DNA from: Holacanthus passer
Taxonomy: Eukaryota > Chordata > Actinopteri > Pomacanthidae
Reading direction: 5' to 3'
Length of the DNA stretch: 64,000 bases
NCBI GenBank assembly: GCA_025331565.1
Contig: JAFREQ010000009.1
Coordinates: 4,081,501-4,145,500, forward strand
Shown: piece by piece, positions 23,301 to 36,740 of the stretch
Layout: every line of letters begins with the position of its first letter
Position numbering within the stretch: the stretch's first letter is position 1
Position numbers and translations under genes: made by a program
Notes under the pieces: generated by a model
Told to the model about the DNA's origin: nothing
The model's database searches: none
What the model saw: the letters and a program-made list of their open reading frames with translations, nothing else

Positions 23301-25362
23301 GTCTATACTCACCATGTATTTGTGAATAGAGGTAACATCTGACCCCACACACACTCTATAGCTGAGCTCAGGGAAGGCCTCCTGACCCTCTGGTGGTCTG
23401 AAGGGAGAATCCTGGTATCTGGCCTGGAACCTGAGTGTCCTGTCCTTCTCTGACCAGCCCAAATGAAACGGTACTGAGTCATTAATTTTGATGGCAGTCG
23501 CATTTGATGACAGCCAATAGCGTTCTAAGATTCCCCCAAAAGCGTTTCGATTTGAGTAGACGTCACTAGTGATGAAGGGCTGCGGTTCCGCCTCGCCCTG
23601 GATCCTGAGTGGCCAGTACTGTGTTGCTGTCTCCACCCCTCCGTACCAATGAGAGTCATTATAGGCCATGGCATGCTCCACTGAATTCTTATTTTGCAGC
23701 TCCTCCCAGCGAACACGGTAACACATTACTGTGTCCTTCGGTCGAACTGTCTGGATAAAGAAGTTGAGCTTGCCAGAATCAGACTGAGTGCAGCTCAGGA
23801 TATTCCCCTCCTTTGTGCAGGAGTCCAGATCCAGAGTGCCAGACCTGGATTGGAGCATTGACAGAGGGGAAGAAAATATAAGTCAAACCAGTGTTATGAG
23901 CAGTCACTGTGAAGGATTTCCAGCTTCCACTAGTAGAAATACAGAAACCACAGATGGATAGTGGCAGAGTTGTTTTGTTCTAGAAACAGTAACTTGTATA
24001 TGATTGTGTGAGGGGTAGATTAAACCTGAATACACCCAAATATTCATCTGTGCTTTCGAGTGTCTCTGGATTGCCTGCAGCTACCAACATCTCTGAAACT
24101 GCTCATTATGCAGACAAACATGTAAATTTCAGACCATTTACGCAAGTGCAACATACAAAAACGCCATTTAAAAAGCACTAAAATCACTCGCTCCAAGCCC
24201 CAAACAAAAGGCAACATTAGTCAGCAATGCAGTGCCAGTTCATTTAAAGCTTAACACCTGACAGTTTGCACTTTAGCCACATTTTATGACTGAAGCTCAG
24301 AGAAAAGGACTTTTGCCGTTTAATCAGCATCACCGGGTAAACACTGGATATCTTGGATCACTGGCAACACTAAATGTGTGGTTTGGCAATGTTGTGTTTT
24401 TGAGTTAAAATATATTCATTTGGGAGCAAATATGGATAAATGTTATTGTTTGTGTTTAAATCAGCATATTCTGTATATATTTCTGCCACCCCATGCATAT
24501 TTCTTTGAATCCACCCATATCCCTAAGGGTGTAATCATGTGTCTGTCTCGTCTGGCTTATCCATCCGCACAGTGCAGCTTTTTAGTACGGCTCAGCACAC
24601 AAAGGGGAACAACTGTGCTGAGGACAAAAAAAAGTCATATACAGTTAGTTACAAGACTTATTGTTAGCCAAGATCTACTGGCTGTTAGTTTCACAAGCAT
24701 AGTATTTATTACAGGAACGCACTGGGTTGCAATACAATGAACAGCTGTATTGTAAGTGTCTTTCTGGTCACTCTTTTTGATTCACGTAGCATTTCCCTTA
24801 CATATTAGTGAAGCTGAAATGATTACTTGATTGACAGAAAATTAATAAAAATAATTAATCTAACTTTTTGATGATCAATTCTTTGATTAAATTAAACATC
24901 TTTGGGTTTTGGACTGTTGGTTTGACAAACTGAGCAATGTGAATCTCACCTAGGCCTCTGTAAAATTGTGATGGGTATTTCTCATCATTCTTCTTTTTCA
25001 CATTTAATAGGTAAAATGATTCATCTAGACATTAATAATCAGCAGATTAATGAATAATGAAAATACTCCGTACAGTGAACCTACCTGAAGGTCATGCTGT
25101 AGATGACAGCCCCCGCCTGGTTACGAATGATAAAACCATCCTTGTTGAGGTCCAGTAGCTCAGTCTTCAGCAGCTGGGCTTTACGAAGGGATGCGGAGTA
25201 GTAGCACCAGGCAACCACAGCAGCCAGCACCAACACACAGCCCAACATGCCGGCCATCACCAGAGGTCGTCCTTCATGAGCCAATTTCTTCTTCAGGGGA
25301 GAACCACCAGCGCCCCCAGTCATCTGCTGCTCCCCAGGAGCCACCGGGACAATCTGATACAT
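20391..25362 (-). CDS. myorg: MYORG-like glycosidase (GH31, type II membrane protein)
   Basis: Family 31 glycosidase related to human MYORG, an ER membrane alpha-galactosidase. Five coding exons on the minus strand: 25362-25085, 23844-23313, 22460-21656, 21575-21457, 20738-20391; phases agree throughout and the total is 693 residues (human MYORG has 714). N-terminal cytosolic tail with a KKK patch, one membrane anchor at about residues 34-56, then the lumenal enzyme. The catalytic nucleophile is Asp437 in SFKFDAGE. Asp494 in RIIDRDSVWG lies 57 residues further on, the same spacing as the nucleophile and acid/base pair of human MYORG (D463, D520). ILGYQFVLPDMIGGN and RDIYLPAGRW are further GH31 landmarks. 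Sequons such as NDS and NAT suggest N-glycosylation. Teleosts carry several MYORG-like paralogues, so this may be a paralogue rather than the strict orthologue. Confidence 0.85.
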
Positions 25363-25580
25363 GCTGAAGACTTAAGTCAGTGAGGTGCAGAGGGAAGCAG
25401 GTTTGGAGAAGGAGTGGTGGGAGTGGAAAGCTGTAGCTAAATTGCTGTCAGCGCTGGTGAAAATGTTTGAAATATATCTTCTTCACAATGGCAGAGGTGG
25501 AGGTGAAGGAAAGACTGATGTCTACCTGACGATCTTTAGCAAAGTCTCCATTTCTGAATAAGAGCTGATGGGTCCAAACC
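25363..25580 (-). other. 5' UTR part of myorg exon 2
   Basis: On the minus strand, a pyrimidine tract and acceptor (CTGGCTGTCTCGTAG) end just before 25580, giving a 218-base leader in front of the ATG at 25362. It pairs with the donor at 27987 to remove an intron of about 2.4 kb. Confidence 0.55.
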
Positions 25581-27987
25581 TACGAGACAGCCAGAGAAAT
25601 CAACAGTTGGTTGAAGTAGGGCACAGCATGTAAAACAAGGGTCGAAAATGGTCAAGAAAAAAATACCGCAAATACCATCATGTCACACACTGAACAATCC
25701 AAATGTCCTAAATGGGGAAATACAAAAATAAATGGTGTAGATGCCAAACAACACAATAATATATTGATTCCAGTTAAATTCCAAATTATCAGTATGGGAC
25801 ACACAAATACAATGTTGGTCTACTGTGACCTCCATCACACAGGACATGTGCTTGACAATCCTGTTTATTTTGGAGCCAGTTATCGCCACTGACACTCTCC
25901 GGGAAATATAGTTCTAATTACCTTTGGAGTACTCTACAGTGAATGCTATCGTGATTAAAGACATTTATTACTCACCCTCTGTTTCCTATTATCCTCTAAA
26001 AAAAAGCATGTATTATACAACAAAGCAGGCATAAGATACCACTTATCCCACACCTACAATGCTGTACTTTTGAACGACCATTCATATTTGGCCTCATGTG
26101 ACAGCTCCAACAATGGTCCTTTACACTTGGCCTCAGGTGATTCCAATGACTCTAATGACTGTCCTTACAGTCAGGAGCACTAACGAACCAGTTGGTATCA
26201 ATTACCTAAATAACAACCCCACAGAGAAAGTATCTCCAACCAAGACCAGCTGTCCTAGATTCAACTCCCCCTGGATAGCCATGACCTGGATGACTGAAAA
26301 TCCTCACAGACATTTAGAGTGTTAATGTTGTAAAACACACATATACAGACATACTTGGAATTTGACTGCAATATTCTATGTGTTAGTCTCTCCAGTGAAG
26401 CTACATGTTGCTGTACTGTGTGCATTTGCTGTTAAGTGCAGCATAGTTAAGCAGCAGTATCCAACAGAGAGAGGGCACAGAAGCTTTACTCTGGTAAATG
26501 GCAGGAAGCCAGGCTCTCTAGCCTCAATGTGGTGTGGTGGTAACAGAACCAGTGACACCATAAAAACACACTATGATCAGTGATCAAGTAAAGAAACCAT
26601 GTCAGCATGGTTCAATTACATTTATCTCTCAAGAGCACCTTGGATGTGAGTAAATAATATTTAAGAGCAGCAGCCCTCAAATAACTGCTGCAGCAAACCT
26701 ACAGTTTTCAGACAGAGCCCCGGCCAATCATCCACAACAGACCCATATTTAACCTCCCAACAGGTATCATTATGTTCCAGCACAACACTCTTATTTTATT
26801 CTGAAATATGAAGGTTAGTGGCAATGCAGCAGTGAGAGAAGGAAACTTTGCAAATGCACACCCTGCAAAAACTGGGTCCCTGTGCATAAACCAGCCCTTG
26901 GCAGACAGACCACTGTGTGACATGTCTTCCTCTTTAGGTCAGTTTGTTAGAATAAGAACCTATAGGTCCTCTATAAGTGCAATTACAGACAAAATTGCAC
27001 CATCTTGTTTACAGAATCAATTTTAATTTCAATTATGTATTTCATACCAAATGCGATAATGGAGCTCTGATTTGCTCTGCTTGTTTGCTCTATTTTGTGA
27101 TTGAGACCTCCCCCTGTCAAGTCTTGTTTATTGGATCGATTCTAACTTGGTTTATTGAGGTAAAAAAAAAAAGTTGCCTTATTGGCACAAGCAATTCCAT
27201 GATGTGTTGTGAGAGTCTTTGATATTCAAGTCCCAAATATTAGCCCTCACTGCTTTTAATGGAAAATGTCATTAATCAGTTGCTTTTTAAACAAACTATT
27301 CTTTTTCTAGGGATAGTTTAGGACACACTACTGTCATTTTCATTCATGTTTGAAAATGTGTCTCTAATGTGGTTCTTTGGATCATTTCAAGTCCACGTAA
27401 ATTAGCCTCCACTTTGACTTAAATCGTTTTGATTTTGCTGGATTTGGGGACCAAATGTGTGCAATGCAAAATACTTATAAATTTGTTATAGACCAGTAAC
27501 TAACCATTCTGGTCAGTGCAGTACAGGAGGCTGTACTATACAGCAGGTTATTCATGTTTTCCAAGCACGGATTGGACACAGACACACGCTTCCACCATGG
27601 TGACAGCTGATTGTTTTGATCACATTAGTTGTAGCTAAATACCTAAAACAATACACTAAAAAACACCTTCACCATCTGGCTTGAAATGACCACAGTGGAC
27701 ACGAGCAGCACCAGAGTCAATTTCCACAACAGTGTCAAGGTGACATATAACTCACTGATCGAATATTATCGATGTGGCTTATCGATAACACACAAGCACT
27801 CGTCGCCTGTATCGGGACATTACAGCGACAGGCTACCAGTTGTCACGAACTGGGTTTCAAACGGCCATATTCACAGTTAAAAGCTATGTTTGGCTATGAC
27901 AATAACTATGCTTATAACGACTAACGTACACAATATATTCTCTGTCATTTATAGAGCTGTGGTCGTAAGAAATAAGAGTTTTCTTAC
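25581..27987 (-). other. Predicted 5' UTR intron of myorg
   Basis: No coding exon on either strand is supported here. The sequence is AT-rich, with no recognised transposon ends and no microsatellite longer than about 12 repeats. Confidence 0.4.
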
Positions 27988-28110
27988 CTCTGCAACTGAC
28001 TGTCGGGTCAATGTGTACAGCTATGAGTGCAGGAGCCCACTGCGCAGCCGCAGATCAGTTTGAAGCATGGTCCCGCCCAACATCGAACGAGTAGAAGCGT
28101 ATTCGTTCGT
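27988..28110 (-). promoter_or_regulatory. Untranslated first exon and promoter region of myorg
   Basis: The minus strand shows GTTGCAGAG/GTAAGAAAAC, a strong donor, at 27988/27987. It is preceded by a GC-rich patch around 28020-28080 (GCGCAGCCGCAG, GGTCCCGCCC), the only CpG-bearing stretch for several kilobases. The exact start site cannot be read from the sequence. Confidence 0.5.
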
Positions 28111-29579
28111 GTAACTGTCACTCATTCACTACAGGGTCACAAACATAAATTTACTTTCCAGTTTGTTTCTGGAAAATAAATTTTCAAACCCATAGACAGA
28201 AATGTAGCAAAAATACTGTTAAATAGTATTAACCTAATTTTAAAATTAATTATGTGTTGTTGTTTTTTTAATTTTATGACCGTTGCCAATAGAAACAATT
28301 CAAATATCAAATACATTTCGAAGTATTTAATCTTTTTTTCGTTCACAGTAACCTACAAAATACTGTGTCCTGAACAAACAACAGAGGTGAGCTTCATCCA
28401 CAGCAAATAATAATGTTGTTGTGGCTTTGACTTGCTTTCTACCACTGGGTGACAGCAACAAGCTATAAACACAGAGGCTGAACGACAAGGTGAAAGCGCA
28501 AGAACACCGGCCCTGTTTTCATCCTTATTTATCTTCTGTGAACATGCAGCTGTTGTTGCTGTTATCCCATTTAATTTACACTTGGCCTAAGGTGAACAAC
28601 AGTAGAAAAGCTAGCTCTTTGCTCTATGACTGTGTTTTTTTTTCATTAGCAACATCAGTGGTTGTGGTACCAGCGGCTGAATCAAGCTAGCTAACTATAG
28701 CAAAAGTAGCATTAGCAAGTAGTGGTGACAAAATGCTAATAGCATTAGCAGTAGCAGCAACAGAGGTTAATTCAGTTAAGTACTGTCAACAAAAATAATT
28801 GTAAACCAGAAGCAGCGGGCAAACCTGGATTTCCAGCTCGGCAAAATAGACAAGAACCCTGGGGCCCCAGACCATCAGGGGCCACAAAAGTCCCAGGTTT
28901 ACTGTGTGTCTGTTGGTTTTGGTGATTTAACTGCTGTTTTCTTGGGGACTTTGCAACTCTACAGTACATTAATGGGGGGTCCTGCATTATTACCCAGTGC
29001 TCTGACCTTGAGCTTAATTAATTTTGTATTACTTTAATTCTCTCAGTTGTCTAATTTAATGGTAAACTGAATATCTTTTGCATTTTCAGCTATTAATCGG
29101 ATGGAACAATCAGAAGATGTCACCTTGGACTTTGAGATATTTTGATGGACATTTGTCACTAAAAGAATAAAAGACAGATTAGTCAGTCACGATATTAATT
29201 GTCAGTTTCAGCCCTAAACATGGTGCATATTCCTGAATTAATCTGTGTTAAATGAAATAACAACCAATTTGACAGAAAGCAGTATATTATATTGCCCCAT
29301 AAAACATGAGCCCAACATGGGCAACAACAGCAGTTTTTAGACTTATTGGTTATTCAGCAATGGAAATTATGACCTGATGGTAAAGGTAGAAACAGGAGTG
29401 ATGGGAGTAAAACTAGTATTCAGGTAACATTAGCAACAATAAATGTATCAGCTGCTGAGAACAGCTGTGGTGACAATGGTTGCTCTGTACTCTTTTTCAG
29501 AACCTGCATTGACTGAAAAATCACAGCAGGCAATGTGACCCATCCTGATTGTGCAGGACATCCAGGTTACAGAGAAGAG
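28111..29579. other. Intergenic region between myorg and izumo1
   Basis: Head-to-head spacer of about 1.5 kb between two divergent genes. Apart from a run of short GCTAGCTAACTA/AGCATTAGCA-like motifs at 28685-28760, nothing distinctive is seen. No TATA box is obvious before izumo1. Confidence 0.4.
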
Positions 29580-32500
29580 ATGCTGCTGATGTTGGCGTCC
29601 CTGCTCTGCAGTGTCCCTGCAGCCAAGGCCTGTCTGCAGTGTGACCACAGGATCAGGCTCCTACATGAGGACTTTGTCCTGTCTGCTCCCACTGTAAATG
29701 ACCAGATTGAAATGAAAAAGATTTGTGACCATGCCTACATGACCTACAAAGAGACCAGCCGGGAACGAAAGGGAGTCATTGGTGAGATCAAGACCTGGTT
29801 TAGTGCACTATGACAAGCATGAGTGTGGCATTTACTGAAAATTCTTTCTAAAATATTGTCAGGCCATTAAGGTATTTTTTTATGAACTAGCAATTGTAAG
29901 CTTTTGCTACTATGGCCCTAATTTATTGTGGATAAAAAATATGAGTGAGATGCCTAAACTGTAAAATATTAATATATATAAAAATGAATAAATAAATACT
30001 GTGCGTTTCCAGATCCCACCACTCTATACAGAGCCAGAACTGAGTACCAGAGTGAATTTGACCACTTCTTAAAAGCCCAGCACACTGGTGAGAAACAAAA
30101 AAATAATTTATCGTGGCTGTACTGTAGTAGGAAACTACAGTAGAAAACTGCCGCAAAACGCTAAGATCATTAGAATTGTTTTTATTGTAGCTTCACTGAA
30201 TGTAATCATAAAAACCTCAGTGTCCACCAAATTTTAAGTCAAAGCCTGTTTTTTTAAGGATCTGTAACATTTGAGGCCATTCAGATCATGGAGAAGGGCA
30301 GGAAGATCTTAGAGAAACACTTGGACACATTCATCAGTGATGGTAATTGGCATAACATAACATAAAGTGCCCCATGCAGTATGAGGCAGGGCTCTTTGTG
30401 TAAGTCATTGCTGTGTACTAGATGCATTAGTTTCAGATCATTTGTTTGTCTCTCCCTCAGGATTATGCCCTAACAAGTGTGGTGAGTTTGTTCTGTCTGA
30501 TCCCTCCTTCTGTGTTTGTGTAAATCTTTGCAGAAGCACAATGTGTACATACTATATACTCCACCAGGACACGTGTGTTTGCATGTGTCTGTGGTATGGT
30601 TTTCAGGGCATTTGAAACGAAGAGTAATGGATTGCTTCTCTTGCCGCTACAAGATATACATCTGTCCCTCTCCCTCTGGCCAGCAGGATTGTGGTGGTAT
30701 GTTTTTTTTTCCTTTGTGTGTATGTGTGTGCATGTTGTTGGTGTGGATGACGGCTAGTCATACCTATGTACTGGGAGTGCACACTTCTTCAGAGTACATG
30801 GACACATGCTGTCACGAGTATGTAAATGTGTGCCTAAGTGAGGCATTGCTGCTGCCTGTCCATGTGCAGGGCTAATGAAAAAGATTATTCAAGTAATCCT
30901 CCTGATGTAAATGAATGAAGCATCCTCTCCCCCTTCCTCCAGAGTACCCAGTGCAGGCTGAGGAGGGAGGCCAGGCAGTGTTGAACTGTTTTCTCCCGTG
31001 GCATCGTCTTCTGTTGGCAAGACCAGAGTACCACTACTCCTGGGCCCCTGGAGTCCCAGGAAATAAAAAGGTCTCTCTGACATCACTGCGTCTTTCTCAA
31101 ACGATGACACCAACAGAAGCACTTGAGTAGAAACTTCCTAATTTTTAACCACTTTGCATGCTTCCTGATTCCCATGTATTCCCTTTTGTCCCTTATTGCT
31201 GTACGATATCATCATGAATCTGCATATTTACTGTCTGTCAGCTTTTATACCCACTTACTTACGTATCACTTCCTAATTTGTGTGTGCAGCTGAATGAGAG
31301 TGACTTCAAAGCCTTGGTAGTGACAGACGACTCATCTGTGGTCTTAAATCAGCTACATGTAGATGAACAAGGAACATATTGCTGCTCTCTTCAGGGTCGA
31401 AACGGAACCGTCTTCTACAGAGTCACTTTCTTACTCACTGGTAGAGTACAGCTCTTAAATACGTCATCATGGGAAAATTGTCAGATTATTCAAATCTGAA
31501 AGGGCAAAATGTGACATCACATCCAAGTTAATTTTGAACTTTTGAACAGTTTCCACATAAGAGAACAGACACTCCAATCAACATTTGTTAACACAAAAGA
31601 AATTGTATTGAACAAAACACTTTAAAAGGTGTAAAACTGTTAAATTCTGTAAAACAGTAAGATGAGTCAAAGTTCCCAGTTTTAGGTATTTTACTACAAA
31701 TAAACTCAAGCTTAGTTTTCAGGCCCAAGGGTATATTAAAGGATATCCAGGAGGCCCTGAACAAAATTAGAAACACAGCAGTTAATTTTCAAAGAAATTA
31801 ACTCACTAAATGTTCAAAAGTAAACTGAAAACTTTTGCAAGGCTTATAATATGTTTGCTGTGCATGTGTGTGTCTGTGTTTGTGGTTTGTGTCTCTGGGG
31901 TGGATGCAGGGTGTGTCAATTTCTTTAAGAGGGGGGATGGTTTTTCTCTCGAGGATCCCTGAGAGGAAACCTTTTGTAAAGAGAGTCCATTGCTTACTGT
32001 GCATATGTTGTAGGTGGGGGTCAGAAAAAGTTTCCTCTACACAAACATTACTCTACACCTCTATTAATGCATCTCTGTTATTTTCATCGTCCCCCTTCAC
32101 AGTTGCGCCTTTGCCTGACCAGACTCACCAACCCATCATCACGCTGCCTCCCCTTCCTCATGGAGACAGCTACTCACCTTTTCAACCCACTGAGAACCTG
32201 CTGGTGCCAGTCATCACCATGGTCACTGCTCTGAGTCTGGCAGCGAGCGTAGCCCTCACAGTTGTCCTGGGGTGAGAGACAGAAAGTGGGCGGGGGAACA
32301 AAAAGAAGGGACGAGAGGTTAGCAGGAAGGGTGGGGGTGAAAGAGGTGAAATGGAACAGTCGGCAAGTATGACAAACTAAAGGATACGAGATGAAGCAAG
32401 TGGCCATGTAGTTGTATAGTTAGAGGATTTAGTCGTGATTTATGAGGCTTAGCTTTATATCATATGAAGCTACAATGGATCTATAAATAGGTTTATTGTT

Positions 32501-32792
32501 TACAAGTTGAACCACTGACGCCATTAGGCTGCTTTCCCTGAAAGTATCGTCAATTCTTCCAGGAAGTGATGTCAGATACTTAAGCGCAAAAGTCAATAAG
32601 TGTTAACTTAGATTTTACCACACATAAAGGGCACACAATGGGCAGGTTTTTTTGTTATGTGCTGTTATATTTGTGCTTATTTAGGATTACTGTGTTTGTG
32701 ACCTTCACAGACTGATGATAAATCAGAGGAGAGCCACGGACGAGCTGAGAAGAAGGAGGAAGGTGGAAAAAAACAAACAAGACACGATGTGA
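29580..32792 (+). CDS. izumo1: Izumo1, sperm-egg fusion membrane protein
   Basis: Sperm membrane protein required for adhesion and fusion with the egg. Nine exons: 29580-29781, 30013-30087, 30259-30342, 30461-30481, 30607-30696, 30943-31070, 31290-31440, 32103-32271, 32711-32792; all phases agree and give 333 residues. Order: signal peptide (about 1-17), CLQC, the helical Izumo domain, the hinge GLCPNKCG, a segment with DCFSC and QQDCG as in mammals, an Ig-like domain (from NCFLPWH to DEQGTYCC) with a sequon NGT near its end, a Pro-rich stalk, one membrane helix (VPVITMVTALSLAASVALTVV) and a short basic tail (NQRRATDELRRRRKVEK). Met at 29580 was chosen over an upstream in-frame ATG at 29535 because it begins a clean signal peptide. 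The CPNKC...CxxC...DCGE pattern is diagnostic for Izumo1. An extra Cys (ICDHAY) sits in the first helices. Confidence 0.9.
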
Positions 32793-35700
32793 TGACGATA
32801 AACGTTTACAGTAAATACACACTTGAATAACAGGGAGGTTTTGCTCGGTTCAGGCTGGACATTTCTCTCAATGGTTATATAAATTTCCCCACACAAAATG
32901 CCAAGTCATGTCTAGAAATGACGGGGAAGTGAGAAAACATGTTAGCTACATGCAAATCACACAATGACATGTGACACATCTAGGTATTTTTCATAATCAT
33001 ATTGTTTCGTATCTTAAACATTGAAAAAAACCCTCAAGTATTGTGAATGCAAATCATAGCGAACCAAACACTTACACGTCACTCATAAAACAGAAAGTTT
33101 GTGGTGTAATAAAACCAGAACGTACAACACACACACCCACTTAAACACACACACAAAAATCCCCCAGAAACCACTCAACTTTCCGTCATTTTAAACTCGC
33201 CAGAACGCATCAATGGTCTGACCCCAGCAGGAACACGTTCCCTCTGAATGAAGTGATGGCGTTGTCACGTGGGCGTTTGTGAGAGGAATCGTGGATGAAG
33301 TCAATCTCCTGGATTACAGTGTTTTCAGAGATTAATAGCCCCAGCCATCTAATTAATCCGGGATAATCCCCTGTGGGAGGAGGTGGGGGGATGTGGAGGG
33401 GTAAAAGCTAACAGCAGATGTTTTCATCAGGATTTCATTTAATGTTTATTTACCCATAGATTCATTCAGAGAGACTGAGTACGGGCAAACTTACTTTACA
33501 TTACTTGTAATGTTCTGGCATACGATTCTTCTGATTCAAAAAATACTCACCTCTAGTTACACAAGTTTTGTCATGATCTCCACCACCTCCTCACTATCAG
33601 CTGTGTGTCATATTTCTGCTCACTGTTGCCTTTTTTCACCTTTCACGCCTTTAGCTTCGTCAACACGTAGCTCGCTGTTACAATCTAATTTCCAGTAGTT
33701 GTGTGGTAAAAAGTCGTCGTCATCGTCAACAACAACAAAATCACACCCATCAGCATTGTGTCAGGCCAGATGTATTCTTGGCTGACTCTCTGCCAACCAT
33801 GACGCATTGATTTGCGAACATAGGAAAGATAATGAAACATTTGAAGCAAGTGAAAATGAAAGCGAGTGATTGATTATTTATGAGTCACCTCATCCAGGAA
33901 ATAAGCAACCCGTTCACCTCTGAAATGTTTATCATTGCTCAGGTTTTTGAGGGTAATTCCTGACAAACCTTTTGAATCATGAGTAGTCAGGTTGGATTAT
34001 GAGGTGTGACAATGATACAGTTTGAGGGTGTGTGTATGTGAATGCTAAGGCCTGCATGATGGTGGCAGGATGTATGCACAGTGCTGTTTCCTGTCGGGCT
34101 GCTGAGATGAGGCGAATGTTAAAAAAAAAAACATTCTTTTAAGACACCCACCATACAGACACGTCACAATCCTCCAACTCAACAGACCTCATCAGTTCAC
34201 TGTGGGTTTATATGTGTGTGTTCAAGCCTAAAGTGCAGTTTGAGGCTACAGTAAATGCGTGCTCAGCGGCTCTACTGACAGCCGTGATGAACTGTGTACC
34301 AAAGTGTTATTGTGTGTGTGTGTGTGTGCACTGGTGTGGATTGAAATTGCAGCCTCAGCAGGGAGACAGCATGACAAAGTGGGAGTGCGGCTGGGGGACC
34401 AGCAGGCAGTGGTGAGGGAGGGGGAGAAGGGAAGTGGGAACATGAAGAAAGTGGAGTCAGAGGTTTGAGTGGGAGACGTGTGTGGGAAGGCAGAGTGATT
34501 TGAATGTGGGCTATGAGGAAATGAAGACAAAGACGTCAGATTACACCTGACTGTATAAACTATCCCACACTGCATGAAGTATATTTTTAAGTGTGTAACA
34601 GGCCAATGAGTGTCCTGTATCCAGGGGTGGAAGGGCGTCTACAATATCCTACTCAATTAGAATTACTGGTGTTTGACTTAAACATTAGTCATGTAGAAGT
34701 GAGACAGCTCGTGTTTACTCATGTAGAAACACAAAAAAGACAACTCTTGATATTTACTTGGTATTAAGTTATTTCTCTATGATTAATTATTCACAACTAA
34801 ATAAGCAACAGTCAAGGTTAAAGCTTATGTAAAAACATCCTTAGTTGTTGTAACTAATCTGCTTCATCAGAAATGTGTCTGTATGGTTCAATGACATTTG
34901 ACTGATAGCGGACAACTGTCATTACATCATTTCAATCCAAATATTGCTAAATCTTGACTGGAGCGTGGAAGTACGTCACAGCACCTTTTCCCAACTGAGC
35001 GCCGCCTACTCAAAACCAGTGAGACGATGACAGAGAAAAACGCAAATACAGAGACCACTCATGTAAAATAACCAAAACTGTTCTAACTTTATCACAAAGT
35101 TTGAGGTTCATGAATACTCATAGCAAGAAAGAAAATAGGTTTTCAGCTCTTTTAAGGTCACCAAGAAAGAGCTAACATCCTGACCATAACCACCTCAACA
35201 TGGATACATCCTTCCAGCTTTCCCTGGATCATTATTGCTTTACAAAGTCCATTGTAATGTATAATCTTTAATGTTTAACATTATTAATGAAAGGATTAGT
35301 GGTCTTTTGAGTTTAGTAGTGAGTGGTGACCACCTTTTTCTTTTTAAAAAGCTTTCAACCAAATTCTATTAAACTTAAATGGAATATGTTCCTGCTTGCT
35401 GAACATTTATGGCTTTTCTTCTTAAGCACAATACTTTATTAGTAATCTGCTTAAGTGACAGGTCTGGTAATAATCTCTTTTTAAACTGATCCCACTAACA
35501 AGTAGTGTCTGTGTAGCTTTAATTCCTCTGTGCCAAAGACCACATTGTGATAAACAATGGCTCTGTATTATATTCTTAAGTCCATCCCACGTACTCACCA
35601 GTGCACCAAATCCACAGATGAGGAAATTACTCAGACTTTTAAAAAAAATAAAATATTTATTTCTGACTCTTTTTTAAAGGTTGGTTTCTTCATAACACAT

Positions 35701-36300
35701 TGTCTGTGTTGGTCTTTTCATGAGATTCGTTGACGAGAACAAAAATATAGAATCAGCCACAAGCCTTACTCTTTGAGAATAAGTAAAATGTACTTAAAGT
35801 GCAAGATTATGAAAAATTATGAAATTGTTTTTAATAAGCTACTTTCCACTTTGGTCATGTGCAAATTAAATGTGTGTGTTAGAAAACCTGAATCTTCATA
35901 AAATGAGCAGGAACAGTTGTATTTGTGCATTTGATATAACCAGCACATTGTTCTCTGTGAGGCAAAGATGTTTTTTTGTTGTTATGGGTGGGGGTTTTTT
36001 GTCGTTGTTTTTGCCAAGTAACAGTTTATTAAGTCGTAGAGAAGAAATATATAGATGATGTCGACTTCTCAGCAGAACAGTATTTTTAGTTATATAATTA
36101 TTGTTAGTGCAATGTATGCAGAAAACAAAGGGGAAGCATTGAGGGGTGTATAGTGTTAACTTTGGTGTGTGTGTGTGATCTGCATGGTAGCAGTGATGCC
36201 GAGAGAGAAGCTCAGTCTTCATCTAACCCAAATAATCAGCCTCCAGTGTTTCCAGAAGGCCGCCGGCTCAGCACAGGGGAGGCAGGCCTGGGTTTCAGCA
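32793..36300. other. Intergenic region between izumo1 and dusp2
   Basis: 3.5 kb without a supported gene. Contains a short (TG)n at about 34311-34328 and AT-rich stretches. A segment at about 34620-34740, starting CAGGGGTGGAAGGG, may be an old repeat end, but no partner end was found. Confidence 0.4.
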
Positions 36301-36480
36301 TCACGTCATTCAACACAAAAACACGGGATAACCCCAAACGACCACGTGCGCAGTAGGAAAATCAGGCCTGACGTCAGTGTCCATATGAGGAGTGCCGGTC
36401 AGCCCATATATGGTGGTTCCGCCGCTGACGTTGTTCCTTCAGTGGAATAGCGGGGCGGGCAGCACTGACCCCGCCCCCTT
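36301..36480 (+). promoter_or_regulatory. dusp2 promoter with E-box, CRE, CArG/SRE and GC boxes
   Basis: Within 140 bases the strand carries CACGTG at 36343-36348, a perfect palindromic CRE TGACGTCA at 36369-36376, a CArG-like CCATATGAGG at 36381-36390, a perfect CArG box CCATATATGG at 36404-36413 and GC boxes around 36452-36477. This set is typical of immediate-early genes driven by CREB and SRF, and DUSP2 (PAC-1) is such a gene. Binding itself is inferred from the motifs only. Confidence 0.7.
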
Positions 36481-36740
36481 TCACAGCTGTTATCAATGAA
36501 CAAGTGAAACTCTCCATCTAAAGCTGAATTTAACAGACCTGACGGAGAACCCAGCTTCTCCACGTCTCTCTACATTTACAGTAGCTTTTAAATCACCTCC
36601 TAAAATACTTAATCAACCATTGCGCTTAAAATCCTCAGAGAAAAAGAACACTAAAAACCGGATTTATTTTTTAATTTACTTTTTAAAAAATCTTTATTAT
36701 TTATTTCTTTCAAAAAAATTTTAAACACACTTTTCCAGCC

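Noticed and set aside
29535..29579. Upstream in-frame ATG of izumo1 as the start
   Set aside because: It would place 15 polar residues before the signal peptide; the ATG at 29580 gives a normal signal sequence.
33070..33180. CA-rich stretch as a possible regulatory array
   Set aside because: Only short interrupted CA runs with no repeated unit beyond dinucleotides.
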